Positions 6,090 through 14,100 of a stretch of 16,580 nucleotides of DNA are shown piece after piece. Each line of letters starts with the position of its first letter. The first letter of the stretch is position 1. The position numbers were made by a program, and so were the translations under genes. The DNA lies in NCBI GenBank assembly GCA_019689695.1, contig JADGHA010000035.1, positions 1 through 16,580 of the forward strand. Reading direction: 5' to 3'. A model generated the notes under the pieces. It searched no databases. It was not told the DNA's origin and worked only from the letters and a program-made list of their open reading frames with translations. The DNA comes from Micromonosporaceae bacterium (GTDB lineage: Bacteria > Actinomycetota > Actinomycetes > Mycobacteriales > Micromonosporaceae).

Positions 6090-7424
6090 ATGACGAGCGC
6101 GAGGAAGTTACATGCACTCCTGGCAGTACTGGTGGCGGCGATGACCGGGGCCTGGCTGGCCGTGGCCCAGCCCGCGTCGGCGGCCTCGCTCACCCAGGTG
6201 ACCAACTTCGGCGCCAACCCGACCAACCTCGGCATGTACCTGTACGTGCCGGACCGCGTCGCCGCCCGCCCGGGCGTCCTGGTCGCCATCCACTACTGCA
6301 CCGGCTCGGGCCCGGCGTACTACTCCGGCACCGAGTTCGCCTCGCTGGCCGACCGGTACGGCTTCATCGTCATCTACCCGTCGGCGACCCGTAGCGGCAA
6401 CTGCTTCGACGCGTCGTCGCCGCAGGCGCTGCGGCACAACGGCGGCAGCGACCCGGTCGGCATCGTCTCGATGGTGCAGTACGTGCTGCAGCGCTACAAC
6501 GCCGACCCGAATCGGGTGTTCGCGGCCGGCTCCTCGTCCGGGGCGATGATGACCAACGTCCTGCTCGGTGCCTACCCCGACGTCTTCCGGGGCGGCGCGG
6601 CGTTCGCCGGCGTGCCGTTCGGGTGCTTCGCCACCACCGACGGTTCGATGTGGAACAGCCAGTGCGCGGCCGGCCAGATCATCAGGACCCCCCAGCAGTG
6701 GGGAGACCTGGTGCGGAACGCGTTCCCCGGCTACAGCGGGCCGCGGCCGCGGATGCAGCTGTGGCACGGCACCGCCGACGACACCCTGCGCTACTCCAAC
6801 TTCAACGAAGAGATCAAGCAGTGGACCAACGTGCTCGGGGTCAGCCAGACGCCCTCGTTCACCGACAGTCCACAGCCGGGCTGGACCCGCACCCGCTACG
6901 GCGGCACCGGCACGATGGCCCCGGTCGAGGCGATCAGCATCCAAAATGGATCGCACAACATCCTGGCCAGCGGCATGGCCGCACGGGCGATCGCCTTCTT
7001 CGGCCTGGACAGCGGCGGACCGACCTCCGGGCCGTCGTCGTCGCCGTCCTCCCCGCCGCCGGACACCTCCCCGCCGCCGGTCTCCTCGTCACCGCCCTCG
7101 CCGGCCGGCGGCTGCCGCGTCAGCTACGCCGTCAACGCCTGGAACACCGGCCTGACCACGAACATCACCGTCACCAACACCGGCAGCACGCCCATCAACG
7201 GCTGGTCGCTGGTCTTCACCCTCCCGGGTGGACAGACCATCACCAACGGCTGGAACGCCACGTACTCGCCGTCGAGCGGGCAGGTGACCGCACGCAACGT
7301 CAGCTACAACGGCACCATCGCCCCCAACGCATCGGTGAACATCGGGTTCCAGGCCACCCACACCGGTAACACCGGCAAGCCCGGCTCGTTCACCCTCAAC
7401 GGCGTCGCCTGCTCGGTCGCCTGA
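6090..7424 (+). CDS. Secreted CE1 / PHB-depolymerase-type esterase with CBM2 (probable acetylxylan or feruloyl esterase)
   Basis: The protein has 444 aa and is exported. It has a Sec signal peptide (basic n-region, hydrophobic 9-25, QPASA cleavage near 31). Residues about 36-305 are an alpha/beta hydrolase of the polyhydroxybutyrate-depolymerase/CE1 esterase group. The nucleophile elbow is GSSSG (147-151, Ser149), the likely acid Asp lies in HGTADD (226-231), and the likely His is H289 in NGSHN. A Ser/Pro/Thr linker (309-340) leads to a family 2 carbohydrate-binding module (342-444) with its usual Cys342 and Cys near the end, and exposed Trp residues. This design fits removal of acetyl or feruloyl groups from xylan on plant cell walls. 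PHB depolymerase activity is less likely with a CBM2. A good RBS (GGGAGG, 6075-6080) lies 9 nt before the ATG. The LacI gene just upstream is its likely controller. Confidence 0.9.
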   Translation: MTSARKLHALLAVLVAAMTGAWLAVAQPASAASLTQVTNFGANPTNLGMYLYVPDRVAARPGVLVAIHYCTGSGPAYYSGTEFASLADRYGFIVIYPSATRSGNCFDASSPQALRHNGGSDPVGIVSMVQYVLQRYNADPNRVFAAGSSSGAMMTNVLLGAYPDVFRGGAAFAGVPFGCFATTDGSMWNSQCAAGQIIRTPQQWGDLVRNAFPGYSGPRPRMQLWHGTADDTLRYSNFNEEIKQWTNVLGVSQTPSFTDSPQPGWTRTRYGGTGTMAPVEAISIQNGSHNILASGMAARAIAFFGLDSGGPTSGPSSSPSSPPPDTSPPPVSSSPPSPAGGCRVSYAVNAWNTGLTTNITVTNTGSTPINGWSLVFTLPGGQTITNGWNATYSPSSGQVTARNVSYNGTIAPNASVNIGFQATHTGNTGKPGSFTLNGVACSVA

Positions 7425-7466
7425 CCAGGCAGCCCTTTTGCGCGCCACCGGGCGTCGGGTGCCCGC

Positions 7467-7491
7467 GTTTGACGGGAGGAGAAGGGGGTAT
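7467..7491 (+). promoter_or_regulatory. SigB/SigF-like promoter of the BON-methyltransferase gene
   Basis: GTTT (7467-7470), exactly 15 bp, GGGTAT (7486-7491). This is the same pattern and spacing as at 3647-3623 before ndh, and the -10 hexamer matches the GGGTAY consensus. The GTG at 7503 starts 11 nt later. A short CGGGC/GCCCG hairpin (7449-7465) sits just upstream and may end esterase transcription. Confidence 0.6.
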
Positions 7492-7502
7492 CCCGACCGA
7501 CC

Positions 7503-8174
7503 GTGCACCCGACGCCCGACCCACGCCGGCTGGCCGCGTTCGACAGCTACCTCGACAGCGCCGTGCGGGAGATGCTCCGCAACGACCGGCGCACCGCGGG
7601 CCTCGCCGTCGACGTGCGCTTCGACCAGGGCGTCGCCCACCTGACCGGCGACCTCGCCAGCCACCACGAGCTGCTGCTGCTACGCCGGCTGATCGGGCAG
7701 TTCGCCGGCGTGCACGGGGTCTGGGACCGGGTACGGGTGGCCGGGCGCGAGCCGGTCGTGCTCGACCTGGGCTGCGGGGACACCACGCAGTACCACACGA
7801 ACATCGGCGTGGACCGGCGGCCGGCCAAGGCGGTGGCGGTCCTCGCCGACCTGCGGCAGGGCCTGCCGTTCGCGGACGACAGCGCCGACCGGATCTTCAC
7901 CGTGCACGTCCTGGAGCACCTTCCCGACTACCTTCCGCTGCTTGACGAGTGCCACCGGGTGCTGCGCCCCGACGGCGTCCTGCACCTCATGGCGCCCTGG
8001 TGGCGGCATGTCAACGCGGTGGCCGACCCGACCCACCTGCGGTTGTTCGACGTGCAGACGGTCAAGGGCATCTGCTCCCGCTCGGACGGCTCGCCGCAGT
8101 GGTCCCCGCTGCACGTCTCCTGCGACGGGGCCTCCGTGCTCGCCGACCTCGCCATGTCCCGGTTCTTCGCCTGA
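7503..8174 (+). CDS. BON domain - SAM-dependent methyltransferase fusion
   Basis: The protein has 223 aa. Residues about 33-79 form a BON-type domain with the pattern VDVRFDQGVAHLTGDL followed by a helix and GVHGVWDRVRV. Residues 84-185 form a class I methyltransferase: SAM motif VLDLGCGD (86-93), acidic residue in IGVDRR (D104), ADLRQGLPF (115-123), HVLEH (135-139), the RVLRPDG turn (152-158) and DPTH (175-178). The short distance between SAM motif I and the acidic residue resembles the compact predicted methyltransferases of the COG4627 type. No signal or TM segment is present, so it should be cytosolic, unlike OsmY-type BON proteins. The substrate is unknown. No in-frame start lies just upstream of the GTG at 7503. 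GGAGG (7475-7479) is 23 nt away, too far, so leaderless translation from the SigB-like promoter is more likely. Confidence 0.75.
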   Translation: MHPTPDPRRLAAFDSYLDSAVREMLRNDRRTAGLAVDVRFDQGVAHLTGDLASHHELLLLRRLIGQFAGVHGVWDRVRVAGREPVVLDLGCGDTTQYHTNIGVDRRPAKAVAVLADLRQGLPFADDSADRIFTVHVLEHLPDYLPLLDECHRVLRPDGVLHLMAPWWRHVNAVADPTHLRLFDVQTVKGICSRSDGSPQWSPLHVSCDGASVLADLAMSRFFA

Positions 8175-8216
8175 CGCCGGCGCGCCGCGGTCACCGGTAT
8201 CCTGGCCGTTGCCAGC

Positions 8217-9503
8217 GTGACCACCCTGATTGGAGCTACCCATGGCGCACCCGCCGCGGCGCGCCCGGGCGGCGGCGCGATCGTGACCGGGCGGTGGGTG
8301 GACAGCTGGGTGTGCGCACCACAGCTGACCGAGCCGGACAACCTGCCACCGGCGCCGTTCACCCAGGCGAACCTGGTCTTCCCCGACACCACGCTGCGGC
8401 AGACCATCCGCACCTCGATCGGCGGGGAGCAGGTACGGCTGCGCGTCTCCAACGCGTTCGGTAGTACCTCACTGCCGGTGTCCGCGGCGTTTTTGGCGCT
8501 ACCAGCGGGCGGCCGGGCCGGGGTGGACGCGATCCAGCCCGGCACGTCCCGGCGGCTCACCTTCGACGGGCGGGCGTCGGTGACCATCCCGGCCGGGGCG
8601 CAGATCGTCTCCGACCCGCTGGACTTCGCGGTCGCCCCGAGGTCCAACCTGACCGTGACGCTCTACCTGGCCGAGGGCCAGGCGTCCACCGACATCACGT
8701 CACACCCCGGCTCACGCACCACGTCGTACCTGATCAGCGGCGACCATGCCGAGGACGCCGAACTGCCCGCCGCCGCATCCGTGGACCACTGGTACTTCAT
8801 CAGCGGCCTGGAGGTGTGGTCGCAGCCAGGCACCGCCGCCGTCGTAATGGTGGGCGACTCGCTGACCGACGGGCGCGGCTCCACCACCAACGGCAACGAC
8901 CGCTGGCCGGACCAGCTGCTGGACCGCCTGCACACCCGCCGCGCCACAGCCCATGTCGCCGTCCTCAACCAGGGGATCGGCGGCAACCGGGTGCTCAGCG
9001 ACGGGCCGGGCCCGAACGTGCTCAGCCGCATCGACCGCGACGTGCTGGCCCGAAGCGGCGTCGCCTGGCTGCTGGTCTTCGCCGGCGTCAACGACATCGG
9101 GACCGCGCCGGCCACGCCAGGCGTCCAGAAGCAGGTCGCCGACGACCTGATCGGCGCCTACCGCCAGATCATCCGGCGCGCGCACGCGCAGGGCATCCGG
9201 GTGTACGGGGCGACGATCACCCCGTTCGGGGGCCACGTCCCCGGGTACGACGACGAAGACGGCATCCGCGAGGCAACCCGGCAGGCGGTCAACGAGTGGA
9301 TCCGCACCAGCGGCCGGTTCGACGCGGTGGTCGACTTCGACCGGGTGGCGCGCGACCCGGCCAACCCCCGCCGGCTGCTGCCCGCGTACGACACCGGCGA
9401 CCACCTGCACCTCAACCCGACCGGCTACCAGGCACTGGCCGACGCGGTCCCCGCCCGGCTGTTCGAGCGACGGCCGCTGCCACCGGGGTTCGGCTTCGAT
9501 TGA
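8217..9503 (+). CDS. SGNH/GDSL-family hydrolase (esterase)
   Basis: The protein has 428 aa. Residues about 25-200 are a beta-rich N-terminal domain typical of actinomycete SGNH esterases. Residues 205-415 carry the four SGNH blocks: GDSLTDG (Ser215 nucleophile), GIGGN (253-257, oxyanion Gly), GVNDIG (290-295, Asn292) and DHLH (395-398, Asp395/His398). Members usually hydrolyse acyl or acetyl esters, often on polysaccharides, and most are secreted. Here the N-terminus (MTTLIGATHGAPAAARPGG) has no hydrophobic core, so export is not predicted from this start. An in-frame GTG at 8283 (VTGRWVDSW) would also give a complete hydrolase. TATCCT at 8198-8203 could be a -10 box. An ATG at 8241 has a better RBS but is out of frame and soon stops. 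It may be co-transcribed with the BON-methyltransferase gene 42 bp upstream. Confidence 0.87.
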   Translation: MTTLIGATHGAPAAARPGGGAIVTGRWVDSWVCAPQLTEPDNLPPAPFTQANLVFPDTTLRQTIRTSIGGEQVRLRVSNAFGSTSLPVSAAFLALPAGGRAGVDAIQPGTSRRLTFDGRASVTIPAGAQIVSDPLDFAVAPRSNLTVTLYLAEGQASTDITSHPGSRTTSYLISGDHAEDAELPAAASVDHWYFISGLEVWSQPGTAAVVMVGDSLTDGRGSTTNGNDRWPDQLLDRLHTRRATAHVAVLNQGIGGNRVLSDGPGPNVLSRIDRDVLARSGVAWLLVFAGVNDIGTAPATPGVQKQVADDLIGAYRQIIRRAHAQGIRVYGATITPFGGHVPGYDDEDGIREATRQAVNEWIRTSGRFDAVVDFDRVARDPANPRRLLPAYDTGDHLHLNPTGYQALADAVPARLFERRPLPPGFGFD

Positions 9504-9540
9504 CGCACCGCGTGACGGCGGCGCACGGCCGGAGGTGACC

Positions 9541-9555
9541 CGAACGGTCCGTTCG
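9541..9555. terminator. Palindrome between convergent genes, probable bidirectional terminator
   Basis: CGAACGG-T-CCGTTCG is a perfect 7-bp inverted repeat with a single central base. It lies 37 bp past the SGNH stop and 29 bp past the stop of the convergent reductase gene. No U-run follows on either side, which is usual for terminators in high-GC actinomycetes. Confidence 0.45.
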
Positions 9556-9584
9556 TGCCGCCGGACACGATGCCGCTGAGCCGG

Positions 9585-10148
9585 CTAGCGCGCCACGCGG
9601 TAGCGCAGGTAGACGACTCCCGAGCGGAAGGTGCCGGTCTCGACGAGTGCGAGGTCCACCCGGCGCTGGTGCTGGGGAAGAAACGGAATGCCACCGCCGA
9701 CCAGCACCGGGAAGACCCTGACCCGGTACTCGTCGATCAGACCCAACGCGGCCGCCTCGGCGGCGAGCGTCGCGCCGCCGATGGCGATGTTGCCCTCCGC
9801 CGGCTCCGCTCGCAATCGCTCGATTTCCTCCGCCAGGCCGCCGGAGGCCAGACGGGCGTTTCCCTGCACCGTCGACAGCGTGGTGGAGAACACCACCTTC
9901 GGAAGCGCCTTCCAGATCGCGGCGAACTCGAGCGTCGAGTAGTCGAGCGACGGGTTCTGGTCGGCGGTCTCCCAGTACAGCATGGTCTCGTACAGCCGTC
10001 GCCCCAGCAGATGGACACCGACGTTGCGTACCTCGTCGGTGGCGAGGTCAAAGACCTCCTTGTCGGGCACCGTCCAGTCGAAGGAGCCGTCCGGCCCGAC
10101 GATGTAGCCGTCCAGCGACATCGACATCGAGTAGGTCACGCTGCGCAT
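9585..10148 (-). CDS. Dihydrofolate reductase-like / RibD C-terminal domain reductase
   Basis: The protein has 187 aa and is one RibD_C/DHFR-fold domain. The opening MSLDGYIVGPDGSFDW (9-24) and GRRLYETM (49-56) are signatures of the actinobacterial 'dihydrofolate reductase family protein' group. IGGATLAAEAAALGLIDEY and PVLVGGGIPF in the C-terminal half form the NADPH-binding part. These are likely small NADPH-dependent reductases. The true substrate is not known for most members, and this is neither folA nor a full ribD. The ATG at 10148 follows a GAGGGGG stretch about 8 nt upstream. It lies downstream of hsp20 on the same strand, but a 300-bp gap with a hairpin makes a separate transcript likely. 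Confidence 0.85.
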   Translation of the reverse strand: MRSVTYSMSMSLDGYIVGPDGSFDWTVPDKEVFDLATDEVRNVGVHLLGRRLYETMLYWETADQNPSLDYSTLEFAAIWKALPKVVFSTTLSTVQGNARLASGGLAEEIERLRAEPAEGNIAIGGATLAAEAAALGLIDEYRVRVFPVLVGGGIPFLPQHQRRVDLALVETGTFRSGVVYLRYRVAR

Positions 10149-10448
10149 CAGGGGTCCCCCTCGGTAATGGGTGCGACAGTACTCCGCCGGATGCCGCAGG
10201 ATTCGTCGCGGCCCGCGGGACAGGGTAGACCTTGCCGGCTACGGCACTAGACCCATTCCGAGATACCACCAGCCCAGGATCACGCCTCTACGGCGATCCT
10301 GGGCGTCGAGGAATTGCCCCTCGCCACCGAGCACGGCAGGCAGCGTCGACTGTTCACATTGGTCGGTTGAGCGCGTGGGCGTGGTTGAGCCGAGTTCCCT
10401 GGGCGCCGCCCAACCCCTGCTCACCGGTCAGGGAAAGGGCGACCCGGA
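10149..10448. other. Intergenic region between hsp20 and the reductase gene
   Basis: I see no gene in these 300 bp. They hold the hairpin at 10272-10304, the short leader of the reductase gene with a possible TACTGT -10 box (minus, about 10180), and two copies of GGTTGAGC (10365-10372 and 10383-10390) of unknown meaning. Confidence 0.5.
10272..10304 (-). terminator. Hairpin downstream of hsp20, probable terminator
   Basis: GCCCAGGATC (10272-10281) plus GCC (10284-10286) pairs with GGCGATCCTGGGC (10292-10304). This gives a 13-bp stem with a 2-nt bulge (AC) and a 5-nt loop. It lies about 145 bp past the hsp20 stop. No U-run is present, and the bulge is unusual for a simple terminator. Confidence 0.5.
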
Positions 10449-10907
10449 TCACGAGGTGATCGGGATCCGGCGGGGCCGGGCCGTCTCGCTCTTGGGCGCC
10501 CGTACCGTCAGCACGCCATCGGCCAGCTCGGCGCTGATCTTCTCGGCATCCACGCCTTGCGGCAGCGTCGTACGGTACTCGAACCGGCCCGTCCGCCGCA
10601 TGCGGCTGCGCTGCCAGCCGGCGGCCTCCTTCTCCTTTATCTGCCCGCTGATGGTCAGTACACCGTTGCTGAACTGGATGTCGATGTCGTCCCGCTTGAC
10701 CCCGGGGAGGTCGATCTCGACGATGTAGGCGTCGCTGGTCTCGGACACATCCGCCAGGGGCGTCCACGCGCCGTCCGCCCCGTCGAACAGCGGCGCGCCG
10801 AACACCGACGACATCAGCTGGTTCATCCGCTGGTGCAGGTCGTCCAGCTCACGGAACGGGTCCCAACGCCCCGCCGGACCCGGCGGGCGTCGCACTGGGA
10901 GAGTCAC
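10449..10907 (-). CDS. hsp20: Hsp20 / alpha-crystallin small heat-shock protein
   Basis: This ATP-independent holdase chaperone binds unfolding proteins in stressed cells. With the GTG at 10907 the protein has 152 aa, the usual Hsp18/Hsp20 size. The N-terminal arm WDPFRELDDLHQRMNQLM (15-32) is typical of actinomycetes. The alpha-crystallin domain spans about 50-137 with IDLPGVKRDDIDI (65-77) and the AELADGVLTVRAPK end (126-139). The C-terminal I-x-I motif that joins dimers is IPI (148-150). The frame can be extended to 11009, but the added 34 residues match nothing in the family, while GAGGGGTGAG lies just before the GTG at 10907. Two inverted repeats upstream (10935-10969) could be repressor sites. 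I see no full HAIR (HspR) or CIRCE element. Confidence 0.9.
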   Translation of the reverse strand: MTLPVRRPPGPAGRWDPFRELDDLHQRMNQLMSSVFGAPLFDGADGAWTPLADVSETSDAYIVEIDLPGVKRDDIDIQFSNGVLTISGQIKEKEAAGWQRSRMRRTGRFEYRTTLPQGVDAEKISAELADGVLTVRAPKSETARPRRIPITS

Positions 10908-10934
10908 CGCGGTCTCACCCCTCTTGCCTTGGTT

Positions 10935-10969
10935 CAGGTCACGTACCTGGACGCCTTCCCACTGGGAAG
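10935..10969 (-). promoter_or_regulatory. Two inverted repeats upstream of hsp20, candidate operators
   Basis: CAGGT-cacgt-ACCTG (10935-10949) and CTTCCCA-C-TGGGAAG (10955-10969) lie 28 and 48 bp upstream of the hsp20 start, centred about 20 bp apart, or two helical turns. They differ from the HspR (HAIR) and HrcA (CIRCE) sites. The binding protein is unknown. Confidence 0.4.
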
Positions 10970-11065
10970 CGCGGCCATGAGCGGCCGTTCCCGCAGGCAC
11001 TGCTCCCAAACCTCCCGCCCACCCGGCACACGCTCCTCGACGGCGCAGCCGGGGCCGCGCGAGCG

Positions 11066-11082
11066 CACGCCGCGTGGCGGTG
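11066..11082 (-). terminator. Weak hairpin after hrpA
   Basis: CACGCC (11066-11071) pairs with GGCGGTG (11076-11082), leaving one bulged G and a 4-nt loop, 20 bp past the hrpA stop. It may reduce read-through into hsp20. It is short, so the call is tentative. Confidence 0.25.
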
Positions 11083-11101
11083 TCGGAGGTCGAACGACAA
11101 G

Positions 11102-14100
11102 CTAGGACGCGGCCGCCAGGTCGTCCATGGCGCGGTAGATCCGCTTGTCGGAGACCGGGTACGGGGTGCCCAGCGCTTGGGCGAACAGGTTGACCCGCAG
11201 CTCCTCAATCATCCAGCGGATCTGCTGCGCCTCAGCGCTCGCGGCCCGACCCGGCGGCAGCTCGGTGAGGAAGTCACGGTACTCCTGCTGCACCTGCTGC
11301 ACCCGGCTCATCTGCTCGCGGTCGCGGTGCGGGTTCTGCGGCAGCCGGTCCAGCCGGCGCTCGATGGCCTGCAGGTAGCGCGGCAGGTCCGGTAGGCGCC
11401 ACCAGCCGGTAGCGGTGACGAAGCCCGGGTAGACCAGCCCGGACAGCTGCGCCCGGATGTCGGCCAGCGCCGGCGCCAGCAGCGGGTTGGACATGCGCCC
11501 GAGCCGCAGCTCGATCTCGTGCGCGGCGGCGAGGACACGCTCTACTTTGGACACCGTGTCCAGCATCGTGTCGGCGACGCCCGCGCGGACCTGGTCGCGC
11601 AGCTTGGCGAACCCGCCGCTGTCCCACGCCGGGCCACCGGCGTCGGTCATCAGCTTGTCGACCGCGCACGCCAGGCAGTCGTCCAGCAACGCCCCGACGT
11701 GGCCGTGCGGATTGTGGGTGAGCGCCAGCTTGGCCTGGTTGGACAGCCGACCCTGGATCAGCCGGATCGGCGCGGGCAGGCTCAACAGCAGCAGCCGCCG
11801 CGTGCCCTGCCACATGGCGATCCGCTGCTCGGCCTCGCTGTCGAACAGCCGCACCGCCGCGCTGTCGCCCTCGTCGGCCAGGGCCGGGTAGGTCCTCACC
11901 GTGAACCCGGCCCGCTCCTGCTCAAGGCTGCGCGGGATGGTGCCGAAGTCGCCGTCGCGCAAACCCGAGCGTTCGACACCGGCGGTCGCCGCCGCGGCGG
12001 AGACCGCCGCCCGCGCCCGCTCGCGCAGCCGCTGTTTCAGGGCGGGCAGGTCCTTGTCCTGGTCGACCGTCCGGTCCTGCTCGTCCACGACCCGGAAGGT
12101 CATCTTCAGGTGGTCCGGCACGCGCTCCAGCTGCCAGGCGTTGCGGGGGATCGGCACACCGGTCAGCCGGCGCAGCTCGCGCTCCACACTGTCCAGGAGC
12201 GGACCGTCCGCGGGCGAGATCCGGTCGAGTACCGCCTTCGCGTAGTCCGGCACCGGTACGAAGTTGACCCGCAGCTGCTTGGGTAGCGAGCGGAGCAGCG
12301 CGGTGACGAGTTCCTCGCGCAGCCCGGGGACCTGCCAGTCGAAGCCGCCAGTCGGCACCTGGTTGAGCAGCGACAGCGGAATGTGGACAGTCACGCCGTC
12401 GGCCGCGGCACCCGGTTCGAACTGGTAGGTCAGCGGCAGCCGCAGGCCGTCGGCCACCCACTCGTCCGGGTAGTCCGCCGCGGACAACCCGCCCTTGCCC
12501 TCGTTGATGAGCATGGACCGGTCGAAGGTGAGCAGGTCGGGGTGCTGCCGCCGGGCCTTCTTCCACCAGCTGTCGAAGTGCCGGGCCGAGACCACCTCGG
12601 CTGGCACGCGCTCGTCGTAGAAGGCGAACAGCGTCTCGTCGTCGACCACGATGTCCCGGCGGCGGGCCCGGTGCTCCAGGTCCTCCACCTCCCGCAATAA
12701 CGCCTGGTTGTCGTGGAAGAACTGGTGGTGCGTGTTCCAGTCGCCCTCGACCAGGGCGTGCCGGATGAACAGCTCACGGGACAGCCGCGGGTCGATGCGG
12801 CCGTAGTTCACCTTGCGGGAAGTGACGATCGGCAGCCCGTACAGGGTCACCTTCTCGTACGCGAGCACGGCCCCCTGCCGCGCCGACCAGTGTGGCTCAC
12901 TGTAGGAACGCTTCACCAGATGCCCGGCGAGCGACTCGGCCCACTCCGGCTCGATGCGCGCGACGGTTCGCGCCCACAGCCGGGAGGTCTCCACCAGCTC
13001 GGCCGCCATGACCCACCGCGGCGGCTTCTTGAACAAGGCCGAACCCGGGAAGATGGCGAACTTGCTGCCCCGCGCACCCGCGTACTCCCGGGTGTCCGCG
13101 TCCTTCACGCCGATGTGCGACAGCAGGCCAGCGAGCAGGCTGATGTGGATCGGCTGCGCCTCGGCCGGCGTGCTGTTGAGCGGCAGGTCGAGCGTACGGG
13201 CGATCTGCCGCAGCTGGCTGTGGATGTCCTGCCACTCCCGCACCCGCAGGTAGTTGAGGAACTCGGTGCGGCACATCCGGCGGAACTGGTTGGACGACAG
13301 CACCTTCTGCTGCTCCCGCAGGTGCCGCCACAGGTTCAGGTACGCCAGGAAGTCCGACTCGGGATCGGCGAACCGGGCGTGCATCTGGTCGGCCTGCTCC
13401 TGCCGGTCGATCGGCCGCTCCCGCGGGTCCTGGATGGACAGTGCCGAAGCGATGACCAGCACCTCGCGCAGGCAACCGTTCTCGCCCGCGGCGAGCACCA
13501 TGCGGCCCAGCCGCGGATCGACCGGCAACTGGGCGAGCTTGCGCCCGATCGGTGTCAGCCGCTTGGCGCCGTCCAGCGCGCCCAGCTCCTGCAGCAGCTG
13601 GACCCCGTCGGCGATATTGCGCCGCTCCGGAGGGTCGATGAACGGGAAGGCGGCGATGTCGCCCAGCCCCAGCGCGGTCATCTGCAGGATGACCGAGGCG
13701 AGGTTGGTGCGCAGGATCTCCGCGTCGGTGTACTCCGGCCGGGCCTGGAAGTCCGCTTCCGAGTACAGCCGGATGCAGATGCCGTCCGAGGTACGCCCGC
13801 AGCGACCCTTGCGCTGGTTGGCCGAGGCCTGCGAGATCGGCTCGATGGGCAGCCGCTGCACCTTCAGCCGGTGGCTGTACCGGGAGATGCGGGCCGTGCC
13901 GGGGTCGATGACGTACTTGATACCAGGCACGGTGAGCGACGTCTCCGCCACGTTGGTGGCGAGCACGATGCGCCGCCCGGTGTGCGGCTGGAAGACCCGA
14001 TGCTGCTCCGCTGTGGAGAGTCGCGCGTACAGCGGAAGCACTTCCGTGTCACGCAGCTTCAGCCGGTTCAGCGCGTCGGCGGTGTCGCGGATCTCCCGCT

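Noticed and set aside
10239..10424. 61-codon minus frame between hsp20 and the reductase
   Set aside because: It spans the hairpin at 10272-10304 and shows no coding bias or RBS.
10908..11009. N-terminal extension of hsp20 to 11009
   Set aside because: The extra residues do not resemble Hsp20, and a purine-rich RBS precedes the GTG at 10907.
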